DNA of 64,000 nucleotides from Henriciella marina DSM 19595 (lineage in GTDB: Bacteria; Pseudomonadota; Alphaproteobacteria; Caulobacterales; Hyphomonadaceae), in the NCBI RefSeq assembly GCF_000376805.1, contig NZ_AQXT01000002.1:1860001-1924000 (forward strand). The letters run 5' to 3'. The position numbers and the translations under genes are program-made. Each line of letters opens with the position of its first letter. Position 1 is the stretch's first letter. This document shows, in pieces, positions 27,105 through 35,853 of this stretch. Below the pieces are notes generated by a model. That model worked only from the letters and a program-made list of their open reading frames with translations. It ran no database searches and was not told where the DNA came from.

Positions 27105-28325
27105 ATGAAAACCCTGCTAGTGACCGCGAGCGCCCTGCTCCTGGCGACCGCCTGCTCGCCATCTTCAGATGAGGCGCCGGCATCAGGCGGCGACAGTGCA
27201 ATTACGGACGCTTCCGATAACACGACCGGAGCGGAGACAGGCGAGACGACCGCAAGCGCGGCGCTGGTCAGCGAAGACGGGTTTCGCCTGACCCCGGTCG
27301 CAGAAGGCCTCGGCTTTCCATGGGACATGCTGTTCCTGCCAGACGGCACGATGCTGATCACAGAGCGGGATGGAAACATTCGCATCCTGCGGGATGGTGA
27401 GCTTGTCGAAACACCGGTGGCCGGCGCACCAGAGCCCCTGGTCAACGCACAGGGCGGCTATTTCGCCATGGCGCTCGACCCGGATTTTGCGTCCAACCGG
27501 AAACTCTACCTCGCCTATGCCAAGGGCACGGAGGCCGAAAATTCGACGGCCGTCGTGTCTGGCACCCTTTCCGAAGATGCAAGCGAGCTGACCGAGGTTC
27601 AGGAAATCTTCTCGTCCACCCCGCGCGAAACTTCCCACCATTTCGGGGGACGGCTCGCTTTCCTTCCCGATGGAACGCTCATTCTCACCCTCGGTGAAGG
27701 CTTCCGCTATATGGATGAAGCCCAGAACCCGATGAACTACCACGGCACGACCGTGCGCATAAACGCGGACGGGTCCTTTCCTGAAGACAATCCATTCGCC
27801 GATGGCAGTGAGGGCGCGCCAGGCGTCTGGACCTATGGGAACCGCAATGTGCAGGGCCTTGTCTGGGACGATGCCCGCGAGATCCTCTGGGCACACGAAC
27901 ATGGGCCGAAGGGCGGCGATGAGCTTAACCGCCTCGAGGCCGGTAATAATTATGGGTGGCCAGCGATCACCTATGGTGTGAACTATGACGGCACCATTCT
28001 CACCGAAGAAACCGAAGCGCCTGGCATGGAACAGCCTGTCGTAAAGTGGGTCCCCTCCATCGCGCCATCAGGCATGGCTCTGGTGACCGGTGATGTCTGG
28101 TCTGAGTGGCAGGGCGATCTCATCATCGGGGCCATGAATGGTCCGCGGGGCCGAAAACTCGTTCATGTGATGCTGGATGAGGACGGCAATGTCACCGGCC
28201 AGGCCGACCTCATGGCCGATCTCGAAATCCCGTTCCGCGATGTCGCCATCGGTCCGGACGGCAACCTCTATGCAGCGACCGCCAATATGGACGGCGTCGT
28301 CTACCGCATCGACCGTAACGAATAG
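27105..28325 (+). CDS. PQQ-dependent soluble aldose sugar dehydrogenase (YliI-type) lipoprotein
   Basis: The 406-residue protein has a lipoprotein signal with lipobox LLATAC (Cys 17), a Thr/Ser-rich linker to about residue 50, and a six-bladed GSDH beta-propeller. Landmarks are LGFPWDMLFLPDG, TSHHFGGRLAFLPDG (active-site His pair), PEDNPFADG and GNRNVQGLVWD with WAHEHGPKGGDELN. The family oxidises aldoses to lactones with PQQ in the periplasm. No PQQ synthesis genes are in the window. GAGGA supports the start. The GST gene follows 17 bases downstream, so both are probably on one transcript. Confidence 0.87.
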   Translation: MKTLLVTASALLLATACSPSSDEAPASGGDSAITDASDNTTGAETGETTASAALVSEDGFRLTPVAEGLGFPWDMLFLPDGTMLITERDGNIRILRDGELVETPVAGAPEPLVNAQGGYFAMALDPDFASNRKLYLAYAKGTEAENSTAVVSGTLSEDASELTEVQEIFSSTPRETSHHFGGRLAFLPDGTLILTLGEGFRYMDEAQNPMNYHGTTVRINADGSFPEDNPFADGSEGAPGVWTYGNRNVQGLVWDDAREILWAHEHGPKGGDELNRLEAGNNYGWPAITYGVNYDGTILTEETEAPGMEQPVVKWVPSIAPSGMALVTGDVWSEWQGDLIIGAMNGPRGRKLVHVMLDEDGNVTGQADLMADLEIPFRDVAIGPDGNLYAATANMDGVVYRIDRNE

Positions 28326-28342
28326 GCCAGGGAGCCACTCGA

Positions 28343-28963
28343 ATGATCAAACTCCATCACCTGCGCATCGGGCGCTCGATCTTCACGGTCTGGCTGCTGG
28401 AAGAGCTTGGCCTCGATTATGAACTGGAGGTCTATCACCGCCATCCGGAGACCTTCCGTTCACAGGAAGATCTGAAGAACGCCACGCCGCTCGGCAAATC
28501 ACCAACGCTCGAAGTCGACGGTGTCATGCTGACCGAGTCCGGCGCGATCGCGGCCTATCTGGTCGACCATTATGACCCGGACGGCAGACTCGCGCCGCCG
28601 CGGTCTGACAAGAAAGCCTGGGCCGAATACCAGCGCTGGCTGCATTACCCCGAAGGCTCGGCCTTCCTGCCGCTCTTCATGCGCATGTTGCAGGCCCGCG
28701 AAGGCGATAATCCTTCTCCGGTTCACAAGGCGTTTGCTGATGGCGAGGTGCCGCTTCACCTCGGCCTTCTGGACAAGCACCTTGCCGACCGCGAGTTCAT
28801 CCTTGGCGACAAGTTCCAGGCCCCTGATATCGGCGTGACCTATATCGCCAACATGGCCGAACGCCTCGGGGAACTCGCGCCCTACAAGAACCTCAAGGCC
28901 TATTACGACCGCAATCTGAACCGCCCTGCCTGGAAACGGGCCAAGGAACGCGCTGTCGAATAG
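28343..28963 (+). CDS. Glutathione S-transferase family protein
   Basis: A 206-residue GST: N-terminal thioredoxin-like domain opening IKLHHLRIGRSIFTVWLLEEL with the NATPLGKSPTLE cis-Pro motif and LTESGAIAAYLVDHY glutathione-binding Glu-Ser, then the all-helical domain containing FILGDKFQAPDIGVTY. The likely catalytic Ser is in the RSIF segment near residue 12. Function may be detoxification or a metabolic step. AGGGAG is upstream. It is followed by an intergenic palindromic repeat. Confidence 0.86.
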   Translation: MIKLHHLRIGRSIFTVWLLEELGLDYELEVYHRHPETFRSQEDLKNATPLGKSPTLEVDGVMLTESGAIAAYLVDHYDPDGRLAPPRSDKKAWAEYQRWLHYPEGSAFLPLFMRMLQAREGDNPSPVHKAFADGEVPLHLGLLDKHLADREFILGDKFQAPDIGVTYIANMAERLGELAPYKNLKAYYDRNLNRPAWKRAKERAVE

Positions 28964-28990
28964 TCGAACCTGCATTTTATTCCCTGAAAA

Positions 28991-29107
28991 CCCCACCCTA
29001 ACCCTCCCCGCAAGCGGGGAGGGGATGCCGGTTCGCAGCGCTTAGAGCTTACGCTTACCAGTGTGAGCATCGCCCCCTCCCCGCTTGCGGGGAGGGTCGG
29101 GGTGGGG
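28991..29107. repeat. Large intergenic palindromic repeat (CCCTCCCCGC type)
   Basis: Two 34-base G/C-rich arms (28991-29024 and 29073-29107), each itself a hairpin with CCTCCCCGC and GCGGGGAGG, face each other around a 48-base unique core. A related element with the same outer CCCCACCC and GGGTGGGG lies at 33413-33526. The layout resembles REP/BIME pairs. It sits between convergent GST and recR genes and could also act as a bidirectional terminator. Confidence 0.8.
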
Positions 29108-29112
29108 CCTTA

Positions 29113-29712
29113 CTACCGCCGGGACCGCATCGCAGCGGCCAGCGTGCCTTCATCGAGATGATCAAGCTCACCGCCATGCGGCACGCCCTGGGCGAGCCGC
29201 GTGGTCGTGACATCCAACCCCTCGAGCCGGTCGCGGACATAATCGACCGTGATCTGGCCATCGAGCGTGGCGCTGAGCGCAAAGATCACTTCGCGAACCT
29301 CGCCGCCCTTCACCCGGTCGACAAGCATGCCAATGGTAAGGTCTTCTGGCTCCACGCCATCGAGCGGCGACAGCACACCGCCGAGCACGTGATAGCGCCC
29401 ACGAAAGGCGCTCGCGCGTTCAAGTGCCCAGAGGTCCGGCACATCCTCGACCACGCAGATGACGCTGTCGTCCCGGCCCGTATTCTGACAGACGGCGCAG
29501 GGCTGCAGCGTGTCGTAATTCCCGCACGTCCTGCACTGCTCAATCCGGTTACCGGCGTCCGCCAGCGCATCGGCTAGCGGCATGAGGAGCTGGTCCTTGC
29601 GCTTTAACAGGTGCAGCGCAGCGCGGCGGGCCGAACGCGGCCCCAGACCGGGAAGCCTCCCGATCAGCTCAATCATTTTCAGTATTTCAGGTCCGGCGCT
29701 CTTCTGGCTCAT
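29113..29712 (-). CDS. recR: Recombination protein RecR
   Basis: The 199-residue protein has the helix-hairpin-helix [23 protein letters not shown], a four-Cys zinc finger (CRTCG...CAVCQ), and the Toprim domain with [14 protein letters not shown] and GGVLSPLDG. It acts with RecF and RecO in loading RecA at gaps. It is the third gene of dnaX-ybaB-recR, 6 bases after ybaB. Confidence 0.96.
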   Translation of the reverse strand: MSQKSAGPEILKMIELIGRLPGLGPRSARRAALHLLKRKDQLLMPLADALADAGNRIEQCRTCGNYDTLQPCAVCQNTGRDDSVICVVEDVPDLWALERASAFRGRYHVLGGVLSPLDGVEPEDLTIGMLVDRVKGGEVREVIFALSATLDGQITVDYVRDRLEGLDVTTTRLAQGVPHGGELDHLDEGTLAAAMRSRR

Positions 29713-29718
29713 TGAAGG

Positions 29719-30042
29719 CTAGAAAGGCATCTTGAAGCCAGGCATCAAACCGCCGAAGCCGGATGTGGCTTCCTTCATCGCCTTTTCCATTTCCTCGTCC
29801 AGACGCTTGCGGGCATCGCCATGGGCGGCCTTCACAAGGTCTTCGATGATTTCGGCTTCATCTTTGAGGAGGGACGGATCGATGCTGAGGCCAATCATCT
29901 CGCCCTTGCCCTTCAGGCGAACCTTCACCAGTCCGGCTCCGGCAACACCTTCAGCTTCGATCTGTTCGACCTTTTGCTGGGCTTCCTGCATCTTGGCCTG
30001 CATTTCCTGGGCCTGCTGCATGATCTTCGAGAGGTCTTTCAT
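29719..30042 (-). CDS. ybaB: YbaB/EbfC family nucleoid-associated protein
   Basis: The 107-residue protein starts MKDLSKIMQQAQEMQAKMQ, with a helical N-terminus rich in Gln and Met and the family core VKVRLKGKGEMIGLSIDP. A GTG two codons upstream is an alternative start. It binds DNA as a dimer and is nearly always between dnaX and recR, as here. Confidence 0.92.
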   Translation of the reverse strand: MKDLSKIMQQAQEMQAKMQEAQQKVEQIEAEGVAGAGLVKVRLKGKGEMIGLSIDPSLLKDEAEIIEDLVKAAHGDARKRLDEEMEKAMKEATSGFGGLMPGFKMPF

Positions 30043-30051
30043 TCCCACGAC

Positions 30052-31812
30052 CTACCCTTTCCTTTGGTTGGCGACGCGCAAGGGGACGACATTGTCCTCC
30101 ACGGGCGGCTGTTCAAGGCTGTCACTGCCGCGAACATCCAGAATCTGAAGCCCCGGAATAGCTTCGATCGCCGCCGCAACGTCGGTATCGGCCCGAACGG
30201 CTTCGATCCGCTCCTGCTTCAGCCGGTCCTCGCGCTCACTGACGGTTTCGCCGGGCGCGTCGGGCCGCGATTTGCGCACATCCCACTCATGCCCGGTCGA
30301 GATTTCAAGAAAATCTGTGAGGCGTCGAAGCAGGTCCACCGGCGCGCCGTCTTTCAGGTCGCAGCTTATCGTCCCGTCGGCAAAGACCGATGGCCGGATA
30401 TAGGCCTTCGCCTCGCCCCATAGGACGGGTTCACGTTCTTTCTCCAGCAAGTCGAGGACATCGTCGAACTTGGAAAGCTTCGCGCCCGGCTCGCCGCCAA
30501 CCGGCACCACGTTCGGGTCTTCCTTGCCGCCCCGGCCCCGGCCGCTTGATCCGTTATTGCTGCCCCCGCCGCCCTGGGCGATCAGCCTTGCGGCATCCTC
30601 GGGCGATGGCAGGCTGGCAGCTGTCACAAGCCGCAGGATAACCATGCGAAGCGCCACATCTGCCTCCGGCGCGCTCTGGGTGTCGCGATAGCCCGACAGC
30701 AGGATCTGCCAGTTGCGCTGGGCCTGCGCCGGGGTCACACTGTCAGCGATCTGCCGGGTGCGGGTGGTCCAGTCGGACGGGCCGGGCAGGACATAATTAT
30801 CGCCCATCGCCTGAACCGTGGCGACGTCTGCGGCGATCTCAAGCAGATCCTTCATCAGGATCAGCGGATCTGCGCCGATCTGGATCTGATCGGTAATCTC
30901 GCTGACCGCCTCACTCGCCTTGCCAGTGACAGCGTATTCAAAGGCATCTAGCAGACGCAGCCGGTCGCCAAGGCCGAGCATGTCGCGAACGGCTGCGCCG
31001 GTAATTTCGCCGCCATCGAGACCCTGCACGATGGCCTGGTCGAGGATGGAAAGCCCGTCACGGACGGAGCCTTCTGCAGCGCGGGCGATCAGTGTGATGC
31101 CCTCTTCGGAAATCTTTGCGCCTTCGCGGCCAGCAATCTTACCAAGGTGCGCGGCCAGTTCGCCGGTATCGAGCCGTTTCAGGTCAAACCGCTGACAGCG
31201 CGAGAGAACCGTGACGGGCACTTTGCGAATTTCGGTCGTCGCGAAGATGAACTTCACATGTGGCGGCGGCTCTTCGAGGGTCTTCAGGAGCGCATTGAAG
31301 GACGCCGTCGACAGCATGTGAACTTCGTCGATGATGTAGACCTTGTAGCGCGCCGACTGGGGCGAGTAGCGCACGCCGTCCAGCAGGTCGCGCATATCGG
31401 CGACACCGGTTCTGGAGGCTGCATCGAGCTCAAGCACGTCAGGGTGGCGGCTCTCCATGATGGCCTTGCAGTGCTCCCCCGGCGGGTCGAGCTTGAGGCT
31501 AGGCCCCGCATGATCGGGACCGTCATAGTTGAAAGCACGCGCGAGCAACCTCGCTGTCGTTGTCTTGCCGACGCCGCGAACGCCGGTCAGCATGAAGGCG
31601 TGGGCGATGCGGTTCAGCTCGAACGCATTGCGCATCGTGCGAACCATCGCTTCCTGGCCGATCAGGTCAGAGAAAAGCTTCGGTCGGTATTTGCGCGCCA
31701 GCACCTGATAGGACGCGCCAGCCTTTGCGGGGGCCGCTTCCTCCTCCGCGAACATGGAGAAGGTAGCGTCGTCGCGCTCTTCGGCGCCGGGAAGGTCTGT
31801 CTCATCGCTCAT
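30052..31812 (-). CDS. dnaX: DNA polymerase III subunit gamma/tau DnaX
   Basis: A 586-residue clamp-loader ATPase. An acidic N-terminal extension of about 30 residues precedes YQVLARKYRPKLFSDLIG. Walker A is GVRGVGKTTTAR, the DEVHMLS motif contains Walker B, and the sensor 1 region is FIFATTEIRKVP. The usual Cys cluster of the zinc module is reduced to one Cys (GEHCKAI). C-terminal to residue 400 a low-complexity Gly/Asn linker leads to the tau-specific domain that contacts DnaE. No frameshift heptamer for a gamma form was seen. It is the first gene of the dnaX-ybaB-recR operon. Confidence 0.95.
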   Translation of the reverse strand: MSDETDLPGAEERDDATFSMFAEEEAAPAKAGASYQVLARKYRPKLFSDLIGQEAMVRTMRNAFELNRIAHAFMLTGVRGVGKTTTARLLARAFNYDGPDHAGPSLKLDPPGEHCKAIMESRHPDVLELDAASRTGVADMRDLLDGVRYSPQSARYKVYIIDEVHMLSTASFNALLKTLEEPPPHVKFIFATTEIRKVPVTVLSRCQRFDLKRLDTGELAAHLGKIAGREGAKISEEGITLIARAAEGSVRDGLSILDQAIVQGLDGGEITGAAVRDMLGLGDRLRLLDAFEYAVTGKASEAVSEITDQIQIGADPLILMKDLLEIAADVATVQAMGDNYVLPGPSDWTTRTRQIADSVTPAQAQRNWQILLSGYRDTQSAPEADVALRMVILRLVTAASLPSPEDAARLIAQGGGGSNNGSSGRGRGGKEDPNVVPVGGEPGAKLSKFDDVLDLLEKEREPVLWGEAKAYIRPSVFADGTISCDLKDGAPVDLLRRLTDFLEISTGHEWDVRKSRPDAPGETVSEREDRLKQERIEAVRADTDVAAAIEAIPGLQILDVRGSDSLEQPPVEDNVVPLRVANQRKG

Positions 31813-31912
31813 GCCCGTTTACTAATGGCAGGGACTCGGGGGTCTCGGCAATGGCATGCGGGCGGTTTTGCAGCCTTTGCCTGCGAACCGATCGCCCTAG
31901 CTCCAGCAAGCG

Positions 31913-33406
31913 ATGACCAAGGCACTCCTGATCTTCCCGCACCAGCTTTTCAACAACCATCCGGGGCTCGACAAGCGCCCGGACCGGATCTGCCTTGTCG
32001 AGGACACGCTGCTCTTTGGCGACCGGCAATATCCCATGCGCTTTCACAAGCAGAAACTCTGGCTGCACCGGGCCTCGATGTCGCGCTATGCCAAGCGGCT
32101 CGAAGGACTGAAACCGGACTTTGAGTATATTCGCTATGACGCCGGCAAGCCGCTTCTCAAGCCAACAATCGCGCGCCTCGCCAGGGCCGGTTTCGATGAG
32201 GTGATGACCTGCGACCCATCTGATTTCATTCTGGAAAAACGGCTCAAATCCTATTGCGACGCTGAAGGCCTAGAGCTGACGCTGATCAACACCCCGCTTT
32301 TCCTGAACACGCCGGGCGAGAACCGGGCGTGGCGGGAAGATCACAAGTCGTGGTTCCAGGCGGAGTTCTACAAACGCCAGCGCCGCCAGTTCGATGTCCT
32401 CATGAACGGCGACAAGCCCAAGGGCGACCAGTGGAGCTTTGACGATGAGAACCGCAAGAAGGTGCCGAAGAAGCTCAGAGAGAGCGTTCCCCAGCTGCCC
32501 GCCAAAGAGCCTGACGAGATCGAGGAAGAGGCGCGGCGGTCGGTCGAAAAGGACTTCCCGGACAATTACGGCTCGCTCGACACCCTCTACTGGCCGACCA
32601 GCCATGAGGATGCCGAGAGCTGGCTTGGGCAATTCCTGAATGAGCGCTTCGAGCTGTTCGGCCCCTATGAGGACGCCATTCTGGAGGGCGAGACCCTCCT
32701 CTGGCATTCGGCGATCACGCCGATGCTGAATATCGGACTTCTGACGCCGCAGCTGGTGCTGGATGCGGCGAAAGCCTTCATCGTGACCAAAGACATCCCG
32801 ATGAATTCGGCCGAAGGCTTCCTCCGGCAGGTCATTGGCTGGCGCGAGTTCATGCGCGCGACTTATGAGGATATCGGCGTCCCGATGCGCACCACGAACC
32901 ATTGGGGCCATACGCGCAGTTTGCCGGAAAGCTTCTGGACCGGTGAGACGGGGATCGGCCCCATTGATGATGTCATCAAGCGCATCCTCAAGACCGGCTA
33001 CTGCCACCATATCGAGCGGCTGATGGTGCTCGGCGGGTTCATGTTCATCTGCGAGATCGACCCGGACGATATCTACAGATGGTTCATGGAGATGTTCGCC
33101 GACAGCTATGACTGGGTCATGGTGCCGAACGCCTATGCGATGAGCCAGAACGCCGATGGCGGGCGCATCACGACGAAGCCTTACTTCTCCGGCTCAGCCT
33201 ATATCCGCAAGATGGGCAACCATGAGACAGGCGAGTGGTGCGACATCTGGGATGGCCTTTACTGGCGCTGGATCTGGCGTAATCGCGAGGCACTGGCGGG
33301 CAATCCGCGTTGGGCGATGATGGTCTCGATGGCCGAGAAGATGGACGGGGAGAAACGTCAGAAGCATCTGGATGTGGCGGCGAACTTTTTGCGGGGATTG
33401 GGGTAG
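31913..33406 (+). CDS. Cryptochrome/photolyase-related protein (FeS-BCP/DPRP family)
   Basis: The 497-residue protein opens with LIFPHQLFNNHPGL and FHKQKLWLHRASM, the N-terminal alpha/beta domain of deoxyribodipyrimidine photolyase-related proteins, and continues with the FAD-binding helical domain (EGFLRQVIGWREFMRATY, HHIERLMVLGGFMFI, WVMVPNAYAMSQNADGG). The family includes the 4Fe-4S (6-4) photolyase PhrB. The C-x2-C cluster ligands found there between GAYIxxM and the LYW motif are absent; instead one finds YIRKMGNHETGEWCDIWDGL. DNA repair of UV (6-4) products or a light-sensing role is possible. It is divergent from dnaX. Confidence 0.8.
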   Translation: MTKALLIFPHQLFNNHPGLDKRPDRICLVEDTLLFGDRQYPMRFHKQKLWLHRASMSRYAKRLEGLKPDFEYIRYDAGKPLLKPTIARLARAGFDEVMTCDPSDFILEKRLKSYCDAEGLELTLINTPLFLNTPGENRAWREDHKSWFQAEFYKRQRRQFDVLMNGDKPKGDQWSFDDENRKKVPKKLRESVPQLPAKEPDEIEEEARRSVEKDFPDNYGSLDTLYWPTSHEDAESWLGQFLNERFELFGPYEDAILEGETLLWHSAITPMLNIGLLTPQLVLDAAKAFIVTKDIPMNSAEGFLRQVIGWREFMRATYEDIGVPMRTTNHWGHTRSLPESFWTGETGIGPIDDVIKRILKTGYCHHIERLMVLGGFMFICEIDPDDIYRWFMEMFADSYDWVMVPNAYAMSQNADGGRITTKPYFSGSAYIRKMGNHETGEWCDIWDGLYWRWIWRNREALAGNPRWAMMVSMAEKMDGEKRQKHLDVAANFLRGLG

Positions 33407-33412
33407 CTGCTT

Positions 33413-33526
33413 CCCCACCCCGACCCTCCCCAGCGGGAGGGGGATGGCGTCGCATAGGGTTTTCAGGAAAGCGCCTTACTTTTCGGGGTTTGCGCCCCCT
33501 CCCCTCTGGGGAGGGTCGTGGTGGGG
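33413..33526. repeat. Large intergenic palindromic repeat, second copy
   Basis: Arms 33413-33443 and 33493-33526 share CCCCACCC, GACCCTCCC and GGGAGGG with the element at 28991-29107, but the core differs. It begins seven bases after the photolyase stop, again directly between convergent genes. Confidence 0.75.
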
Positions 33527-33592
33527 CCAGCACCAGCGGCCGCAGACCCATCGCGGGTGCGGCTGGAAAACCCTGGATTTTTCCCGCAGGCC

Positions 33593-33985
33593 CTAAGGCG
33601 GCACCAGCACATGCGGCAGGCCGGTGAGCAGACCGCCCTGCCCGGCCAGCACGGCGCCCAGCCCCGTCGCCGCAATGATGATGCCAATCCCCTCGCCAGC
33701 CCGCGCCATCAGGGCGCTTGCGCGCGCCTCGGGGTCGAGCTTTTCCCAAGGGGTGCGCGCGGCAAAGACAGTCCAGTCATTGGCAGGTTTTCGGTCCCCG
33801 CGCACGTCCAGCGTGATAATGATGCGGCCGGTCTTCAGCACGCTATAGCCCACCAGACCGGACCCGCCCTTGGCGCGCTCCGCCTTGAGGTACCGGTCGA
33901 GCCGGTAAACCTCGACCAGGAAAATGGGCCAGACCCATATTTCGAGGGCGGCAAGCGTGTCGAGGATGAAGTCGCGGTCGATCAT
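33593..33985 (-). CDS. Hypothetical membrane-associated protein
   Basis: Starting at MIDRDFILDTLAALEIWVWP the protein has 130 residues; a longer frame adds a Pro-rich, unlikely N-terminus. It shows a hydrophobic stretch at the start (EIWVWPIFLVEVY) and a second near the C-terminus (IGIIIAATGLGAVLAGQGGLLTG). Between them lies a basic/acidic soluble segment. No family is recognised. Confidence 0.5.
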   Translation of the reverse strand: MIDRDFILDTLAALEIWVWPIFLVEVYRLDRYLKAERAKGGSGLVGYSVLKTGRIIITLDVRGDRKPANDWTVFAARTPWEKLDPEARASALMARAGEGIGIIIAATGLGAVLAGQGGLLTGLPHVLVPP

Positions 33986-34116
33986 GGAGGCGGAGCCTAG
34001 ACGGGCGCGCCGGGGGGCGGATGTTTTTGGTGCGCTCGGGGTGGTTGCACGGTGTACCGGCGGTGTCTGGGCGGTGTTTTGGGGTGGGGGTTCTGCGGGA
34101 TGAGGGAAGCTGGAGG

Positions 34117-34210
34117 TCGTCATCCCGGAATTTGCGCCAGCACATATCCGGGACCGAGCGCGTTTTTAAGCGGCTGGGTCCCGGATCGCCTGCGGCGTCC
34201 GGGATGACGA
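34117..34210. repeat. Intergenic palindromic repeat (TCATCCCGGA type)
   Basis: Outer arms TCGTCATCCCGGA and TCCGGGATGACGA (13 bases, perfect) enclose an inner perfect pair ATCCGGGACC/GGTCCCGGAT. The GTCATCCCGGA/TCCGGGATGAC ends are those of a dispersed alphaproteobacterial repeat. It marks the GC-rich side of the boundary to the AT-rich region. Confidence 0.75.
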
Positions 34211-34600
34211 AAAGCGGGAAGAGCACACCTGACCGTGGATGCGCTCATTCGTGCGAAGGCTGGCATTAGTTCGTAACACCCGAGAATCAGTTGAGTGGAC
34301 GGATTTCAGTTAAGAGATAAGGGGGCCCATCAAAAGTCTGTGAATTTAGCAGATAGAGCTTGCGCGTGGCTGAATAAGCAGAGGAACCTCGCTAACTTGC
34401 GACGCCTAAAGCCTATGTCTGAATCTCCGTCGCGGCCAGCGCGTCGGCATCGTCCTAGCCGTTTCGTCGACGATAAGCTGACGTCAGATGTGTAACTATA
34501 GTAAAGTTTGTCGGGTGACAGTTGGCTAGCCTGGAAGAAACATCAATGCTTGAATGATCTAATGTTCTATCCATTTCGGGGTAAACGTGGGGCCTTATAA
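34211..34600. other. Non-coding transition into AT-rich DNA
   Basis: After the palindromic repeat about 390 bases hold no convincing gene. A 66-residue GTG-started frame at 34295-34495 has no ribosome site, and its product resembles nothing I know. From about 34480 base composition shifts visibly to AT-rich, continuing through the next gene. No att site, integrase or transposase remnant was recognised. Confidence 0.5.
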
Positions 34601-35746
34601 ATGCAGAAGCGGGACTCTGGAAGCGAGAACGAAGCCTTTATATCGTTAAAGTCGCTCTTCTTCGTAGGCGGCGCCCTAATTTGGGCAGCCAATCAAAACT
34701 GGCTGCAGATGGCTCAGTTTTACGATGAGTTTCTTGTGTTATGGCGAGATTTCATAAGGGCATTATGGTCCGAATTTTTTTCTCTGCTGCATTTACCATT
34801 CGACCTCCGAGGCTATCAAAAAGACATTCTAAGCATCATAGCCGTTTTGCTAGGATCTGCGGTTACCCGTGCATTTTTTAAGAAACCACCACCCACACTT
34901 TTTAAGAAAAATCTTCTTCGCATAAGGAAAGAAGCAGAGGAAAAATACAAAAGAGCAAGCTTTTACCACTCTCTTCTCAGAGTTACACACCGAGCATTGC
35001 TCTCTGTGCATATTATTGCCGCCGGATCCATACTATATTTTTTGTTGATACTTCCATTCTTAGATACTTTTGAGTTCACGCACGAATTTAAATTCTTATT
35101 GTTTGCGGCAATAGTTTTTTATACTATAATTGTTTCAATATTATTGATAGCGATATCTATACTTATTTGGAGAAAGATAGATACAATAAGCGCGAAGGCA
35201 ATAAGGGCAAAAGTAATCTATATCCAAGAACTATTCAAAAAAACTTGGAAATATATACGTAGAGGTGGATGGAAAAATATTTTTTCCCACAGATTTAGAT
35301 CTATATTTATATTGTATTTAGTAAATATGGGATTGATCATAATTGTTGTTAAAGTGTATCAAATTTTTGGACATGAAAGAATAAAACAATATTTTACTAA
35401 AAGTATTGATCATTCTAAATTTAATCCAGCTGAATATGTGATGAGCATTCTAAATGGCGATTACATAGATTTGCTTCTTATAATACTATGTTTTGTAACT
35501 CTTTTCTTTGCCTCCGGCAGAAGCCTTAGACCAATTGCGCAGTTTGTAACAATCGGACTGATAATAGTGGCGATAGGCGTGGCTTCTCGAGCAGTGCTAA
35601 AAATAAGCCCCTCATTGAATGAGCAGACGGCACAGACTGTCGTGCATGCCGAATCGTGGACATCGCCAATCTCATTAGCTGATATTTTCGAAACACTTGT
35701 AGACAGCCAGCAGAGCTCTGCAGTGAACTGCACTCAGAAGGAATAG
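34601..35746 (+). CDS. Orphan AT-rich multi-pass membrane protein
   Basis: The 381-residue protein has about seven hydrophobic segments (near residues 17-32, 75-92, 132-155, 164-190, 236-256, 290-310 and 315-335) with basic cytoplasmic stretches (KKPPPTLFKKNLLRIRKE, RAKVIYIQELFKKTWKY). I recognise no family. Codon use is strikingly unlike the rest of the window: ATA, AAA, TTT and TTA are common, while neighbours are dominated by GC-ending codons. This is a sign of recent acquisition. It stands alone, reading toward a truncated SRP RNA copy 31 bases downstream. Confidence 0.6.
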   Translation: MQKRDSGSENEAFISLKSLFFVGGALIWAANQNWLQMAQFYDEFLVLWRDFIRALWSEFFSLLHLPFDLRGYQKDILSIIAVLLGSAVTRAFFKKPPPTLFKKNLLRIRKEAEEKYKRASFYHSLLRVTHRALLSVHIIAAGSILYFLLILPFLDTFEFTHEFKFLLFAAIVFYTIIVSILLIAISILIWRKIDTISAKAIRAKVIYIQELFKKTWKYIRRGGWKNIFSHRFRSIFILYLVNMGLIIIVVKVYQIFGHERIKQYFTKSIDHSKFNPAEYVMSILNGDYIDLLLIILCFVTLFFASGRSLRPIAQFVTIGLIIVAIGVASRAVLKISPSLNEQTAQTVVHAESWTSPISLADIFETLVDSQQSSAVNCTQKE

Positions 35747-35776
35747 GTATCTAGTGAAGTCAAAACAAACCGAAGC

Positions 35777-35847
35777 GGAGACTGAACCGCAACTCGAAAC
35801 GAAAGTCGTTAGGGCCGCTTCGTTCCCGACCTGACCCGGTTAGCGAG
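35777..35847 (-). pseudogene. 5'-truncated second copy of the SRP RNA gene
   Basis: These 71 bases align without gaps to 36319-36389 of the intact ffs gene, with 9 differences by my count. They include the GGAA tetraloop and the CAGG side of the symmetric loop, but the opposite side reads AGCG instead of AGCA. The match stops abruptly at the start of the 5' arm of the long helix, so the RNA could not fold. The TIMP-like gene begins just beyond (its stop is at 35854). Confidence 0.7.
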
Positions 35848-35853
35848 AGCTAG

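Noticed and set aside
28991-29107. CRISPR-like array suspected from repeated GC-rich blocks
   Set aside because: There are only two facing arms with one core, no regular spacers, and no cas genes anywhere in the window; it is a palindromic repeat.
30052-31812. Programmed frameshift in dnaX producing gamma
   Set aside because: No A AAA AAG-type slippery heptamer with a downstream stem was found; only the full-length tau form is supported.
34295-34495. 66-residue GTG-started frame in the gap before the AT-rich gene
   Set aside because: No ribosome site, no conserved motif, and the second half is a low-complexity basic stretch; it could be a decayed fragment but cannot be supported.
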